A program made the position numbers and the translations under genes. A stretch of DNA of 64,000 nt from Pacificimonas sp963710205 (GTDB taxonomy: Bacteria; Pseudomonadota; Alphaproteobacteria; Sphingomonadales; Sphingomonadaceae): assembly GCA_963710205.1 (NCBI GenBank), contig CAVPZG010000006.1, forward strand, positions 481,356-545,355, in the 5' to 3' direction. Numbering within the stretch: the stretch's first letter is position 1; each line of letters begins with the position of its first letter. A model generated the notes under the pieces. That model worked only from the letters and a program-made list of their open reading frames with translations, made no database searches and was not told the origin of the DNA. Positions 9,274 through 19,562 of this stretch are shown here, piece after piece.

Positions 9274-10053
9274 ATGAAGGTTTTCCGTCTTGTCCTCCTG
9301 ACAATGGCCGCGCTCGGCCTCGCGATTGCGCTCTTTTTCGGCCTCAGCCGCTATCAGGATCAAAATGTTTTTCGCGACACGATCGCCGCCAATATTTCCG
9401 CGCCTGTCGGCACCGGGAAATTCGTCGAACAGCTGAATACATGGGTCTACAACAAGGAGGGTTTTGCCCAGTGCACGGCCCGCTATGTCTGGGATCCGCT
9501 CGGGGCGACGCCCATGCAGATTTACGAGGCGGGCGGCGACTGTTCGGACAAGTCCCGCCTGCTGTCGGCCATGCTGGACAGCGTCGGCATGGACTCGACG
9601 CTCGTCATGCTGCAGCCTTGCCGGACGTGCGCGTCCACCCACACCATCGTCAATGCGCAAGTGGACGGCGACGTGGTCGCTGCCGATCCGGTTTACGACA
9701 TGGTCTGGCCCGATCCGCGGGGCGGCTATTATGACGTGGCCGACATCCGCGATGACAATGCGATCCTGATGGACCGGCTTGAGGAGCTGAAACGTCAGCG
9801 TCCGCTTCCCGACAAGATCCATTTCCATTCGCCCGACGAGATGAAATATGGCTTTCCGAAAACCATCAACTGGGATCGGGATGGCCTGTTCTCGGCCCTT
9901 GGCGGCATTGTCGGGCAGTTTACCGACGAACCCTATCTGGTGCAGCGCCCGCGTATCTTTGAGGATCCCAAACTCTTCCTGATGTGGGCGGGGCTCGGAA
10001 TCGCGTCGCTTGCGGGAATTTTGCTGATCCTGTTCCGGCGGCGGTTTCACTAG
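9274..10053 (+). CDS. Membrane-anchored transglutaminase-like (cysteine protease fold) protein
   Basis: This protein of about 259 residues has TM segments at both ends (about residues 5-24, and 234-252 before RRRFH). Between them lies a transglutaminase-like core: Cys in GGDCSDKSRLL, His in CASTHTIVNAQ and Asp in AADPVYDMVW, the expected Cys-His-Asp order. It is likely a membrane-bound enzyme with a periplasmic catalytic domain; the substrate is unknown. A hairpin ends on the base before the ATG at 9274, leaving no ordinary ribosome site; an in-frame ATG at 9304 is an alternative start that keeps most of the first TM helix. It sits inside the sucAB-lpd block. Confidence 0.75.
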   Translation: MKVFRLVLLTMAALGLAIALFFGLSRYQDQNVFRDTIAANISAPVGTGKFVEQLNTWVYNKEGFAQCTARYVWDPLGATPMQIYEAGGDCSDKSRLLSAMLDSVGMDSTLVMLQPCRTCASTHTIVNAQVDGDVVAADPVYDMVWPDPRGGYYDVADIRDDNAILMDRLEELKRQRPLPDKIHFHSPDEMKYGFPKTINWDRDGLFSALGGIVGQFTDEPYLVQRPRIFEDPKLFLMWAGLGIASLAGILLILFRRRFH

Positions 10054-10112
10054 GCCCGCTGGCACACTAAGTAGGCGTTCGATCTTCCCCCCAATCTAAG
10101 GATTTTTCGAAC

Positions 10113-11504
<1,392 letters not shown>

Positions 11505-11725
11505 GCCCGCCAACCTCCCGCCTGAAAGGCTGCGGCGGTCCTTGAGCGATTTCCAATGGCGGCTTTCGACCCTAAAATCGGGTTAATCAACTTATTCCGA
11601 AAGAGATTCACATACCTGAAAGCGGTCATTGGCTTTTCAAAAGCGGACGCACGCGAACAACGACAAGTGAGCGTTGCTCGTTGTACTTGCCAGCCCATCC
11701 AACCTATTGGCACTAGCCTGACCTC
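11505..11725. other. Intergenic stretch with repeat-like AAGCGG motifs
   Basis: No gene is seen. Base composition becomes visibly more AT-rich than in the flanking genes. Two similar motifs (gaaagcggtcattggc and caaaagcggacgc, about 11618-11650) resemble a further pair near 13308-13360, suggesting decayed copies of a short intergenic repeat. Confidence 0.35.
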
Positions 11726-12427
11726 ATGCTTCGACTAGTTACCATGATTGGCCATGTCTTTTTGCCACTTGCGGCGGCCACTGCCCAAGTGCCGTCAGAA
11801 ACAGAACAGAAAAGTGCTAGAAAACAATTGGCTGCGGGCACAGGAATCACAACGCGCTTTCGAGAGGGAGCTATTTGACCGCGCCGGTTTCCCTTCGATA
11901 GCAGAACAGAACCTCGAAGGGCGGGAAGTTCGACGATTGCTGTTACGCGATCCCTACGGAATGCTCGCTGTGCCGGGTGTCGAATTGGAGCGGCTCAGCA
12001 ATGGCCGGATAAAGTTGCGCTTGCAATACGTCGGTTGGTCATCTGCCCCAAAAGCTGTCGATCGTTCAGCGTGGGACAAACTAGTTAGCAACAGTCAGCC
12101 ATTTATTCCGAGACAGAGTTTCGAGCTGTTTCAAAACTGGATGAGCCGCCGCCAATGCCGGCTGTCTGCCATGGGTGGATCGCTCGATTACAAGCTGACT
12201 ATTTCAGAACTGCAAGTTGGACAGCTTGTGGGACGGGCGCGTCGGGGCCTCATTTTGATTACATCATTGACATCATTAGGCTTGCGATGGCCACTAAGCC
12301 CGAATGTGCTTTTGACGACAAGGATCCATTCTGGTCTTTCAATAAATGCTTTGCTGCGTCTCAAGAGCTTGACGATCCTGAACTTGAACGCGCCCTTGCA
12401 ATCTTTCGGAAAATGCGACGGGAATGA
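11726..12427 (+). pseudogene. Decayed gene for a secreted protein (two frame breaks)
   Basis: The ATG at 11726 starts a convincing signal peptide (MLRLVTMIGHVFLPLAAATA followed by QVPSE). That frame stops near 11877. The +1 frame continues with a coherent coding-like stretch (RAFERELFDRAGFPSIAEQ, then VELERLSNGRIKLRLQYVGW) up to about 12150. The first frame then resumes with CHGWIARLQADYF, TACGTGASGPHFDY and a charged end, DDPELERALAIFRKMRRE. One shift near 11810-11835 and an opposite one near 12135-12155 would restore about 233 codons. It is not assigned to a family. It is either a real pseudogene in a low-constraint region or two base errors. Confidence 0.55.
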
Positions 12428-12579
12428 CAGGCGAATCTGAATTGATAAGTGCAAGAACGAGGCGAAATCGAGCAGTGTGTTCTCTATTCTTCGCAAAGAA
12501 AATGCCTTGGCTCCGGGTGACCGAGTCAGATCAAATTTTCATTACGGAGCGTGACGCGAAGGCTGCCAAGGCAGCATAG
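12424..12579 (+). CDS. Possible 51-residue protein coupled to the decayed gene
   Basis: The ATG at 12424 overlaps the stop of the preceding frame as ATGA, the arrangement of translationally coupled genes. The product is short and basic (ARTRRNRAVCSLFFAKKMPW) and ends RDAKAAKAA. No family is recognised. The 3' end lies inside a two-tier hairpin. The overlap is the main evidence; chance is possible. Confidence 0.3.
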   Translation: MTGESELISARTRRNRAVCSLFFAKKMPWLRVTESDQIFITERDAKAAKAA

Positions 12580-12587
12580 GTCACGCT
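12548..12587 (+). other. Two-tier stem-loop
   Basis: An outer stem agcgtgac/gtcacgct (12548-12555 with 12580-12587) encloses an inner stem gctgcc/ggcagc around an AA. No T-run follows, so it may be an RNA structure or a protein site rather than an intrinsic terminator. A 7-bp-arm palindrome, gcgtcag-a-ctgacgc, lies nearby at 12616-12630. Confidence 0.4.
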
Positions 12588-12738
12588 CTGGTCGAGTGTC
12601 GCTCATCCAGCAGACGCGTCAGACTGACGCTCGAGTGACCGGGATATCCAAGCTTTATCATGTACTTCAATGATCTGACATTGCGGTAGATTGGAGCTGT
12701 GCACCGGGAAGATACTGTGAGCGTGCGACATTAAGAAA

Positions 12739-12787
12739 GAGCTCTCGGACGGCGGCTTATGCCGATTCATGGACCATCCGAAAGCTC
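12739..12787 (-). terminator. Reverse-strand hairpin followed by a U-rich run
   Basis: Arms at 12739-12752 and 12774-12787 match over 14 bases. The two mismatches are C-A on the forward strand but G-U wobbles on the reverse strand, so pairing is complete only in reverse-strand RNA. The loop holds a small CGGC/GCCG hairpin. On the reverse strand TTTCTT follows the stem directly, as in an intrinsic terminator. No gene ending here is recognised; a reverse-strand transcript from 12.8-13.6 kb is implied. Confidence 0.5.
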
Positions 12788-13696
12788 GACAGATTGACGC
12801 GTGCTCACTCCCGGCCTAACAAAGGACTTTGCAATGGGGCGAGCCCCTGCATACCCTATTTTGCTAATTACCCAGTGGCAATTTTATTCCGATCTCCTAG
12901 CAATGACCAGTAGGGCGCGAACAGTCTCCTCTGGCCGATCCCACATCGGGAAGTGTCGGCTACGCTACGAACGAGCAGTCGCCAGGGAAGCCTTGACGCG
13001 ACGGTGCTGGACGGAGACAAGCGATTTTCGTGTCGGGACCTGCGACAACTACGCGAATCCTGGGCCGCAACTAGATGCATCTGCGGCAGATAGGGCGAAG
13101 AAGGTGCGCTCAGCAAACTTGCGCTTTCAGCGCAGCGGGCGCCGCAAGCAGCCCAGCCAAGAGTGATATTGAGAATATACGCATGTTGGAACAGCCCCCT
13201 CCTAGCAAGCATGCATACCGTATACAGATCGCTTCTCAACAGGCAACTATCTAGCTTCACTCAAATGGGCCCGTATGATGTCCAGATTGCCGAATGCTCA
13301 GGCCAAGAGCGGACGTCCGCTTCCGGCCCAATCCTTGCCAGAGCGACGATGTCCGCTTTTCCCAGCTCACTGACTGAAAACAGACTGTCAACATTCCACC
13401 CCAATTCCCGGCATTCCCGCTGTCCTACACCTGCCCCGATCCGGTATAGCTTTGCGTGGCCGGGAACAGGCTTTCGGAAACTGGGAAAGAAATGGCTCAT
13501 GAGTGGGGGGAGGGCAGCATATCGGCGGGTCACACGCGGGTCACAGCGATTCGCTAGCTCTGTCCGAATTCCGTAATGATTTCCTGCATCCGTCGTCAAA
13601 ACGCGTGTGACCCTGCCGTCCGCTACGTCGTGCCCGACGCTGCCTGTGCGCCCGCGCGTCTTCCCTCCGGCCCCATCCGTCACTAAGTCGCGCCGC
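12788..13696. other. About 0.9 kb without a recognisable gene
   Basis: Open frames exist on both strands but none shows a coherent protein pattern, signal peptide or family motif. The stretch holds a perfect 14-base palindrome AGCGGACGTCCGCT (13308-13321) and a related atgtccgctttt (about 13350-13360), resembling the AAGCGGAC motifs at 11.6 kb. The alaS promoter should lie in its last 100 bases. Confidence 0.5.
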
Positions 13697-16354
13697 ATGA
13701 CCTCGACCAACGACATCCGCGCCAGCTTCCTCGACTATTTCAAGACAGCGGGTCACATGCCCGTGCCGTCCGCGCCGCTGGTGCCCCAAAACGATCCGAC
13801 ACTGATGTTCGTCAACGCGGGCATGGTGCCGTTCAAGAATGTCTTTACGGGCCGCGAAAGCCGCGACTACACCACCGCGACGTCGGCGCAGAAATGCGTG
13901 CGCGCGGGCGGCAAGCATAACGATCTCGAAAATGTCGGCTTCACCGCAAGGCATCATACATTTTTTGAAATGATGGGGAATTTTTCCTTCGGCGACTATT
14001 TCAAGGCCGAGGCCATCGAGCATGCGTGGAAACTGGTCACTGGAATCTGGGGGATCGACCCGAACCGTCTGACCGCGACCGTCTATCACACCGATGACGA
14101 GGCCTTCGACCTCTGGAAGAAGATCTCCGGCCTCCCCGAAGCCCGCATCATCCGGATCTCGGGCAGTGACAATTTCTGGTCCATGGGCGACACCGGCCCG
14201 TGCGGTCCCTGTTCCGAACTCTTCTATGATCATGGTGACCATATCGCAGGTGGCCCTCCCGGTTCGCCGGACGAGGACGGTGACCGCTTCGTCGAAATCT
14301 GGAACCTGGTGTTCATGCAATATGATCAGGGCGCGGACGGAACGCGTACCGAGCTGCCGAAACCCAGCATCGATACCGGCATGGGCCTCGAACGCGCCGC
14401 CGCTGTCCTGCAGGGCACGCATGATAATTTCGAGATTGACCTGTTTCGCGCGCTCACCGAGGCCGCCGCCGAGCTGGCGCACACCCCGCGCGAGGGCGAA
14501 TTCAAGACCTCGCTCCGCGTCATCGCCGACCATGTTCGGGCGGGCAGCTTCCTCATCGCCGACGGCGTGCTGCCGGGCAATGAGGGGCGCGGCTATGTAC
14601 TTCGCCGCATCCTGCGCCGCGCCATCCGCCACGCGCATATTTCCGGCGCGAAGGATCCGCTCCTGCACCGGCTCGCCCCGGTGCTGGCGGGCCAGATGGG
14701 GACAGCCTATCCCGAACTCGTCCGCGCGCAGCCGCTCATCACGCAGACGCTTGAGCAGGAGGAAGTCCGCTTCCGCCAGACCCTCGACCGCGGCCTCAAG
14801 CTGCTGGACGAGGAAGCGGGCGATCTTGGGCAGGGCGATACGCTTCCCGGCGAAACGGCGTTCAGGCTCTACGACACGTTCGGCTTTCCCTATGACCTGA
14901 CGGAGGACGCGCTGAAGGCAAAGGGCGTCGCGGTCGACCGCGCCGGCTTCGACGCCGCGATGGCCGAACAGAAGGCTGCGGCACGCGCCGCCTGGTCCGG
15001 CAGCGGCGGGACCGCCGATGAGACGCTCTGGTTCGACATTGCCGAACGTGAAGGCGCGACGGAATTTACCGGCTACAGCGCCGACGAAAGCGATGGCAGG
15101 ATCGTCGCGCTGGTCAGGGACGGCGCGGAAGTGGAAAGCGTCTCGGCGGGCGATGAGGTTCTGATTCTTGCCAACCAGACGCCCTTCTATGGCGAAAGCG
15201 GCGGCCAGACCGGCGATGCGGGAACACTGACCGCCACCAATGGCGCACTGGCCTCCATTTCATCCACTTCAAAGCCGCTCGGACGGCTGCATGTTCATCA
15301 TGCGAAGGTTGAGGAGGGTACGATAAGCGTCGGCGATGTCGCACATTTTCAGGTCGATGCCGCGCGCCGGGAACGCATCCGCGCGAACCACAGCGCGACG
15401 CATCTCATGCATGCCGCCCTGCGGTCCGCCCTTGGCGAGCATGTCACGCAAAAGGGATCGCTTGTCGCCGAGGATCGCTTCCGCTTCGATTTCAGCCACC
15501 CCAAGGCGCTGAGTGCTGACGAAATCGCTGCCATCGAAGCCGACGTAAACGCGCAAATTCGCGGTAACGAGGCTGTGCTGACCCGGTTGATGACCCCGGA
15601 TGCCGCTATCGAAGCGGGCGCGATGGCGCTGTTCGGAGAGAAATATGGCGACGAGGTCCGCGTTCTTTCGATGGGCAGAACCGGCGACAGGGACTTCTCC
15701 GTCGAGCTTTGCGGCGGCACGCATGTGAAGGCGCTTGGCGATATCGGCCTCTTCAAGATCATCGGCGAAAGCGCCGTTTCATCGGGCGTGCGCCGGATCG
15801 AGGCGCTGACCGGAGAGGCCGCCCGTCTTTATCTGCAGACGCAGGAAGACCGGCTGACCGAAGCCGCGGCCACGCTGAAGGCAGCGCCCGCGGACGTTCC
15901 GGCGCGCATCGCCGCGCTCGTCGATGAACGGAAACGCCTCGAAAGGGAGCTGGCGGCGGCGAAAAAGGCCCTCGCGCTGGGCGGCGGACCCGGCAGCGGC
16001 GAAAGCGGTCCTGACATCGAAACCATCGGCAGCGTCAAATTCATTGGCCAGATCGCGGACGGTCTCGAAGCGAAAAGCCTGCGCGGCGCCGTTGACGAAG
16101 CCAAGGCCAAGCTCGGCTCCGGCATCGCCGCCATCATCGCCGTGAACGACGGCCGCGCCAGCGTTGCCGTCGGCGTGACCGATGACCTGAAGGCGGACCA
16201 TGATGCCGTTGCGCTTCTCCGCGCAGCCGTTGAGACACTGGGCGGCAAGGGCGGCGGCGGCCGTCCGGACATGGCGCAGGGCGGCGGCCCCGATGGCGAC
16301 AAGGCTGCCGAAGCGCTCGCGGCGATCCGGGACCGTCTGGCGGACGCAGCCTGA
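13697..16354 (+). CDS. alaS: Alanyl-tRNA synthetase
   Basis: This 885-residue class II synthetase charges tRNA-Ala and edits mischarged Ser and Gly. The N-terminal catalytic domain starts NDIRASFLDYFKTAGH and includes PTLMFVNAGMVPFK and the motif-2 region KHNDLENVGFTARHHTFFE. The editing domain has the zinc motif HSATHLMHAAL and the CGGTH that completes it. The C-terminal coiled-coil/C-Ala region ends in a Gly-rich GGKGGGGRPDMAQGGG. The ATG at 13697 matches the family start; the frame is open further upstream without conservation. Confidence 0.98.
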   Translation: MTSTNDIRASFLDYFKTAGHMPVPSAPLVPQNDPTLMFVNAGMVPFKNVFTGRESRDYTTATSAQKCVRAGGKHNDLENVGFTARHHTFFEMMGNFSFGDYFKAEAIEHAWKLVTGIWGIDPNRLTATVYHTDDEAFDLWKKISGLPEARIIRISGSDNFWSMGDTGPCGPCSELFYDHGDHIAGGPPGSPDEDGDRFVEIWNLVFMQYDQGADGTRTELPKPSIDTGMGLERAAAVLQGTHDNFEIDLFRALTEAAAELAHTPREGEFKTSLRVIADHVRAGSFLIADGVLPGNEGRGYVLRRILRRAIRHAHISGAKDPLLHRLAPVLAGQMGTAYPELVRAQPLITQTLEQEEVRFRQTLDRGLKLLDEEAGDLGQGDTLPGETAFRLYDTFGFPYDLTEDALKAKGVAVDRAGFDAAMAEQKAAARAAWSGSGGTADETLWFDIAEREGATEFTGYSADESDGRIVALVRDGAEVESVSAGDEVLILANQTPFYGESGGQTGDAGTLTATNGALASISSTSKPLGRLHVHHAKVEEGTISVGDVAHFQVDAARRERIRANHSATHLMHAALRSALGEHVTQKGSLVAEDRFRFDFSHPKALSADEIAAIEADVNAQIRGNEAVLTRLMTPDAAIEAGAMALFGEKYGDEVRVLSMGRTGDRDFSVELCGGTHVKALGDIGLFKIIGESAVSSGVRRIEALTGEAARLYLQTQEDRLTEAAATLKAAPADVPARIAALVDERKRLERELAAAKKALALGGGPGSGESGPDIETIGSVKFIGQIADGLEAKSLRGAVDEAKAKLGSGIAAIIAVNDGRASVAVGVTDDLKADHDAVALLRAAVETLGGKGGGGRPDMAQGGGPDGDKAAEALAAIRDRLADAA

Positions 16355-16422
16355 GCGCGCTGTCCCGCCTGAAGGCATGGGCCGAGGCGGTCCGCCGCGA
16401 TGTCTTCGCGCTATGGCTCGCG

Positions 16423-16731
16423 GTGCGCGCCCCCGATGTGCCTGTCGTCGCCAAGGCGCTGGCCGCATTCGTCGCGGGTTATGCCTTCTCGCCCATCGAC
16501 CTGATCCCCGATTTCATTCCGGTCCTCGGCTATCTCGACGACCTGATCCTCATTCCGCTCGGCATCGCGCTGGCCATCCGGCTGATCCCCGCCGCTGTGA
16601 TGGAGCGGCTACGCCGGGAGGCCGCAACGCTCGTCCACCGGCCGCGCAGCTACGTCGCGGCCGCCGCCATCCTCGCGCTCTGGGTCGCGCTCGGCCTTTG
16701 GCTCAGCCTGCTGCTCCTCGAATATGACTGA
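16423..16731 (+). CDS. YkvA-type DUF1232 small membrane protein
   Basis: The segment YAFSPIDLIPDFIPVLGYLD is the diagnostic DUF1232 core, followed by one or two TM helices ending near the C-terminus (LWVALGLWLSLLLLE). The function is unknown. GTG at 16423 is the first ordinary start, but the family-like sequence continues upstream in frame (LSRLKAWAEAVRRDVFALWL) to a CTG at 16351 overlapping the alaS stop. The real protein is therefore probably near 126 residues with a rare start, or the start is misread. It lies directly behind alaS. Confidence 0.8.
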   Translation: MRAPDVPVVAKALAAFVAGYAFSPIDLIPDFIPVLGYLDDLILIPLGIALAIRLIPAAVMERLRREAATLVHRPRSYVAAAAILALWVALGLWLSLLLLEYD

Positions 16732-16733
16732 CG

Positions 16734-18530
16734 TCAGGCCGTACTGGTGCCGTCCACCGTGCCGATGCGGCTTGCGGCCTTCAGGGGGCTTTTCTTCAGC
16801 TCGGGAACGGCTGCCTTGATCCGCTCGCGTTCCTGGTCGCGCATTTCGTGGATGCTGGCGATGACGGGGCCCATCGGCCTTCCGATATCGACCAGAACCG
16901 CTTCCGCCAGCTGCAGGCTCGATTCCAGCGTCTCCGGCACCGCGTCCGTCGCGCCCGCCTTGTACAGCTCCGCCGCATGGGCGCTGTCGCGCGCGCGGGC
17001 GACGATGCAAAGGTCTGGAAACTCGGCCCGGACCGCACGGGTCGTCTTCACCACCTGAACGGGATCGTCCATGGTAAGGACGAGCGCGGTCGCATGGTCC
17101 AGTCCCATCATTTCCAGGATCTCATGCCGTTCCAGGTCGCCAAAGACAGTTTCTATCCCTTTCGACCGGGCCGTGCGAACGACGTCGATATTGGCATCCA
17201 CAACCGCGAAGTTTTCGCCGTGCATCGTGAGCATGTCGGCGACGAGGGCGCCGACACGGCCATAGCCCGCGATAATGGTGCGCGGATGCTCCGGATCCGA
17301 GGTCAGTGCGGCGGGCGTGGGGTCATCCTCACCGCCGATCTGCTTGGCCGTGTCCCGGCCCAGCCGTGCCAGCAGCGGCGTCGCCGTCAGGCCGATGGCG
17401 GTGACGATCTGCCAGAAGGCTGCGGTGTCCGCATCGATGATCTGCGCGGACGCGGCTGCGGCCAGGACGATCAGCGTCGTTTCGGACGGCGATGCCATCA
17501 GGATGCCCGTATTGACCGCAATGCCCTTGGGCGCGCCACCGATGCGGAGCAGACCGCCCGTTATCACTGCCTTCAGCGCAATGATGGCGACAACGGCGGC
17601 AAGGATCAGCAGCCAGTCGGTAAAGCCGAAATCGAACGATACGCTCATCCCGATGGTGATCAGGAAGATGCCGAGTGCCAGGTTCTTGAACGGCTCCATC
17701 AGGACTTCCACCTGCTCGCGATATTCGGTTTCCGCGATGATCAGGCCAGCGACCAGAGCGCCCATGATGGCGCCAATCCCCGTCACGCTGGTCGCAAGGC
17801 TCGCCGCCATGACGACAACCAGCGTTGCCGCCAGAAACAGTTCCGGCCGCTTGGTGAGTGCCGCCTGATGAAACAGCTTTGGCAGGATGAAGCGGCCGGC
17901 CACCCATATGACCGCTATGGTGATGCCGCCTGTAATCACCGAGGACAGCAGGTTTTCAGCGGCATTGCCGGACATGGCGGGACTGAGGATACCGATTGCG
18001 AACACGATCGGCACAAGCGCGACGTCTTCAAACAGCAGCATCGAGAAGGCAGCGCGTCCGACCGGGCTTTTGGTTCCCGTTATGGGCAGCACGATCGCCG
18101 TGGAGGAAAGCGCGAGGGCGAGGCCAAGGGCGACCGCCTCGGTGGTGCTATAGCCAAGCAGCAGCAGAACGCCGCCAATGACGCTCGCACCCACAAGCAC
18201 CTCGCTGGTGCCAAGAAGAAACACCAGCTTGCGCAAATCCCACAGCCGTTTGAGGCTGAGTTCCAGACCGATCCCGAACAGCAGCAGGATGATGCCGAAC
18301 TCGGCAAAGGGCGCGATCACGTCCCGGTCGGAGATGGTGATATATCGAAGCGGATCGAAAAAGGGCTCAAGCTGGCCAAGTCCCGAAGGTCCGAGCAGCA
18401 GGCCAACCAGGATGAAGCCGATGACAGGGTTCACTTTCAGGCGGGCGAAGGCCGGAATGACCAGTCCCGCCGAGCCCAGAATGACCAGGGCGTCGCGGAA
18501 ACCTGCGGAATCGATAGAATCAGCTGCCAT
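16734..18530 (-). CDS. CPA2-family monovalent cation:proton antiporter with TrkA-N domain (KefB-like)
   Basis: This 598-residue inner-membrane protein has about 12 TM helices in residues 10-390 (VNPVIGFILVGLLLGPSGLG, FGIILLLFGIGLELS, ALALSSTAIVLPI). A cytoplasmic Rossmann RCK/TrkA-N domain then starts TIIAGYGRVGALVADML. The architecture matches KefB/KefC and related K+ or Na+/H+ antiporters. It ends in a short Lys-rich tail. It converges with DUF1232 (2-base gap), and EamA lies upstream on the same strand. The ion specificity is unknown. Confidence 0.9.
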   Translation of the reverse strand: MAADSIDSAGFRDALVILGSAGLVIPAFARLKVNPVIGFILVGLLLGPSGLGQLEPFFDPLRYITISDRDVIAPFAEFGIILLLFGIGLELSLKRLWDLRKLVFLLGTSEVLVGASVIGGVLLLLGYSTTEAVALGLALALSSTAIVLPITGTKSPVGRAAFSMLLFEDVALVPIVFAIGILSPAMSGNAAENLLSSVITGGITIAVIWVAGRFILPKLFHQAALTKRPELFLAATLVVVMAASLATSVTGIGAIMGALVAGLIIAETEYREQVEVLMEPFKNLALGIFLITIGMSVSFDFGFTDWLLILAAVVAIIALKAVITGGLLRIGGAPKGIAVNTGILMASPSETTLIVLAAAASAQIIDADTAAFWQIVTAIGLTATPLLARLGRDTAKQIGGEDDPTPAALTSDPEHPRTIIAGYGRVGALVADMLTMHGENFAVVDANIDVVRTARSKGIETVFGDLERHEILEMMGLDHATALVLTMDDPVQVVKTTRAVRAEFPDLCIVARARDSAHAAELYKAGATDAVPETLESSLQLAEAVLVDIGRPMGPVIASIHEMRDQERERIKAAVPELKKSPLKAASRIGTVDGTSTA

Positions 18531-18573
18531 GCGCAGACATTATGCGATTACACGCTTTTGCGACAGTGGCCGT

Positions 18574-19458
18574 TTAGGCGGATTTTCGCGCACTTAGTGC
18601 CACATAGAGGCCAATCATGGTGAGGACGCCGCCAGCGATCGCATAGGGTGTCCAGACATAGCCTTCCAGCACCGTGGAAATCGCCATGGCCACGAAGGGC
18701 ACGAATACACCCGAATAAGCAGCCCTCGCAGGGCCGATTTCCCTTATAACATTGAAATACAGGACGAAGGCGATGGCGGACGCAAAGAGGGCCAGATAAA
18801 GAACGCCGCCGAGATAAATCGGCGTGGGCTCGATCACCGGTGATCCCTGCGTCATCCAGGCGAAGGCGATGTTGAGAAGCGAGCCGTAAAGCATCGCCCA
18901 GGCCAGCATCGAGGACATGCTGTAACCCCTCGCCCGCGGACTTGCCTGCATGACATTCGCGACGGACGCGCAGAGGATGCCCATGACCGTTGCGCCAAGA
19001 CCGAAGACAAGATCGGCTCCACCGGACAGGGAAAGCAGCTCCTGCCGAAAGAGAAGCGCTACGCCGACGATGCCGATGGCAGACCCAACCATGAACCGCG
19101 CGCTTACCTTCTGGCCCAGGAAAATCCGCGCGAACAGCGCGTTGGGGACGACAAGCAGCGCGAACGCGACGGCAATCAGGCCCGATGTTACGAACCGGCT
19201 GGCCTGATAGACGAAATTGAAATTGCCCGCGAACTGGAAAATTCCGATGGCAAGGAAGAACAGATGCGCTTCCTTCGGAAAGGCGAGCGGGCGTTTTCTG
19301 ACGACGCACAGCAGAAACATCAGCCCAGCCGCCGTGATGAACCGGTACGCGACCGACCATTGCGCGGGAACAACGCCCAGCTGGGTCTTGATGACATACC
19401 AGGTCGTCCCCCAGATCAGCGTGACGATGGCAAGGGGCAGGACGGTGCGGACGGGCAT
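18574..19458 (-). CDS. EamA-family (DMT superfamily) transporter
   Basis: This 294-residue protein has ten predicted TM helices in two EamA halves. The start AIVTLIWGTTWYVIKTQLG with a TM helix and WG/W pattern is typical, as are FALLVVPNALFARIFLGQ and FASAIAFVLYFNVIREIGPA. Relatives export amino acids or metabolites. The substrate here is unknown. Confidence 0.88.
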   Translation of the reverse strand: MPVRTVLPLAIVTLIWGTTWYVIKTQLGVVPAQWSVAYRFITAAGLMFLLCVVRKRPLAFPKEAHLFFLAIGIFQFAGNFNFVYQASRFVTSGLIAVAFALLVVPNALFARIFLGQKVSARFMVGSAIGIVGVALLFRQELLSLSGGADLVFGLGATVMGILCASVANVMQASPRARGYSMSSMLAWAMLYGSLLNIAFAWMTQGSPVIEPTPIYLGGVLYLALFASAIAFVLYFNVIREIGPARAAYSGVFVPFVAMAISTVLEGYVWTPYAIAGGVLTMIGLYVALSARKSA

Positions 19459-19562
19459 GGTGCGGCGCTTAGCGGCTTTCGCGAAGCTGTCGATGCCTAT
19501 CCGTTGCCGCAGTTGCGGGCGCGGCGTGCCTGCGGTCAGCCGTACGGGACGAGAGGAGACAA

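Noticed and set aside
12801..13716. Several 120-150 codon frames on both strands of the low-coding stretch
   Set aside because: No start signals, Arg/Ser-rich random-looking text and mutual overlap; none supported as a gene.
16848..18623. A 591-codon forward frame opposite the CPA2 antiporter
   Set aside because: Low-complexity Arg/His/Gln-rich text, no start signal, no domain; the reverse-strand gene explains the constraint.
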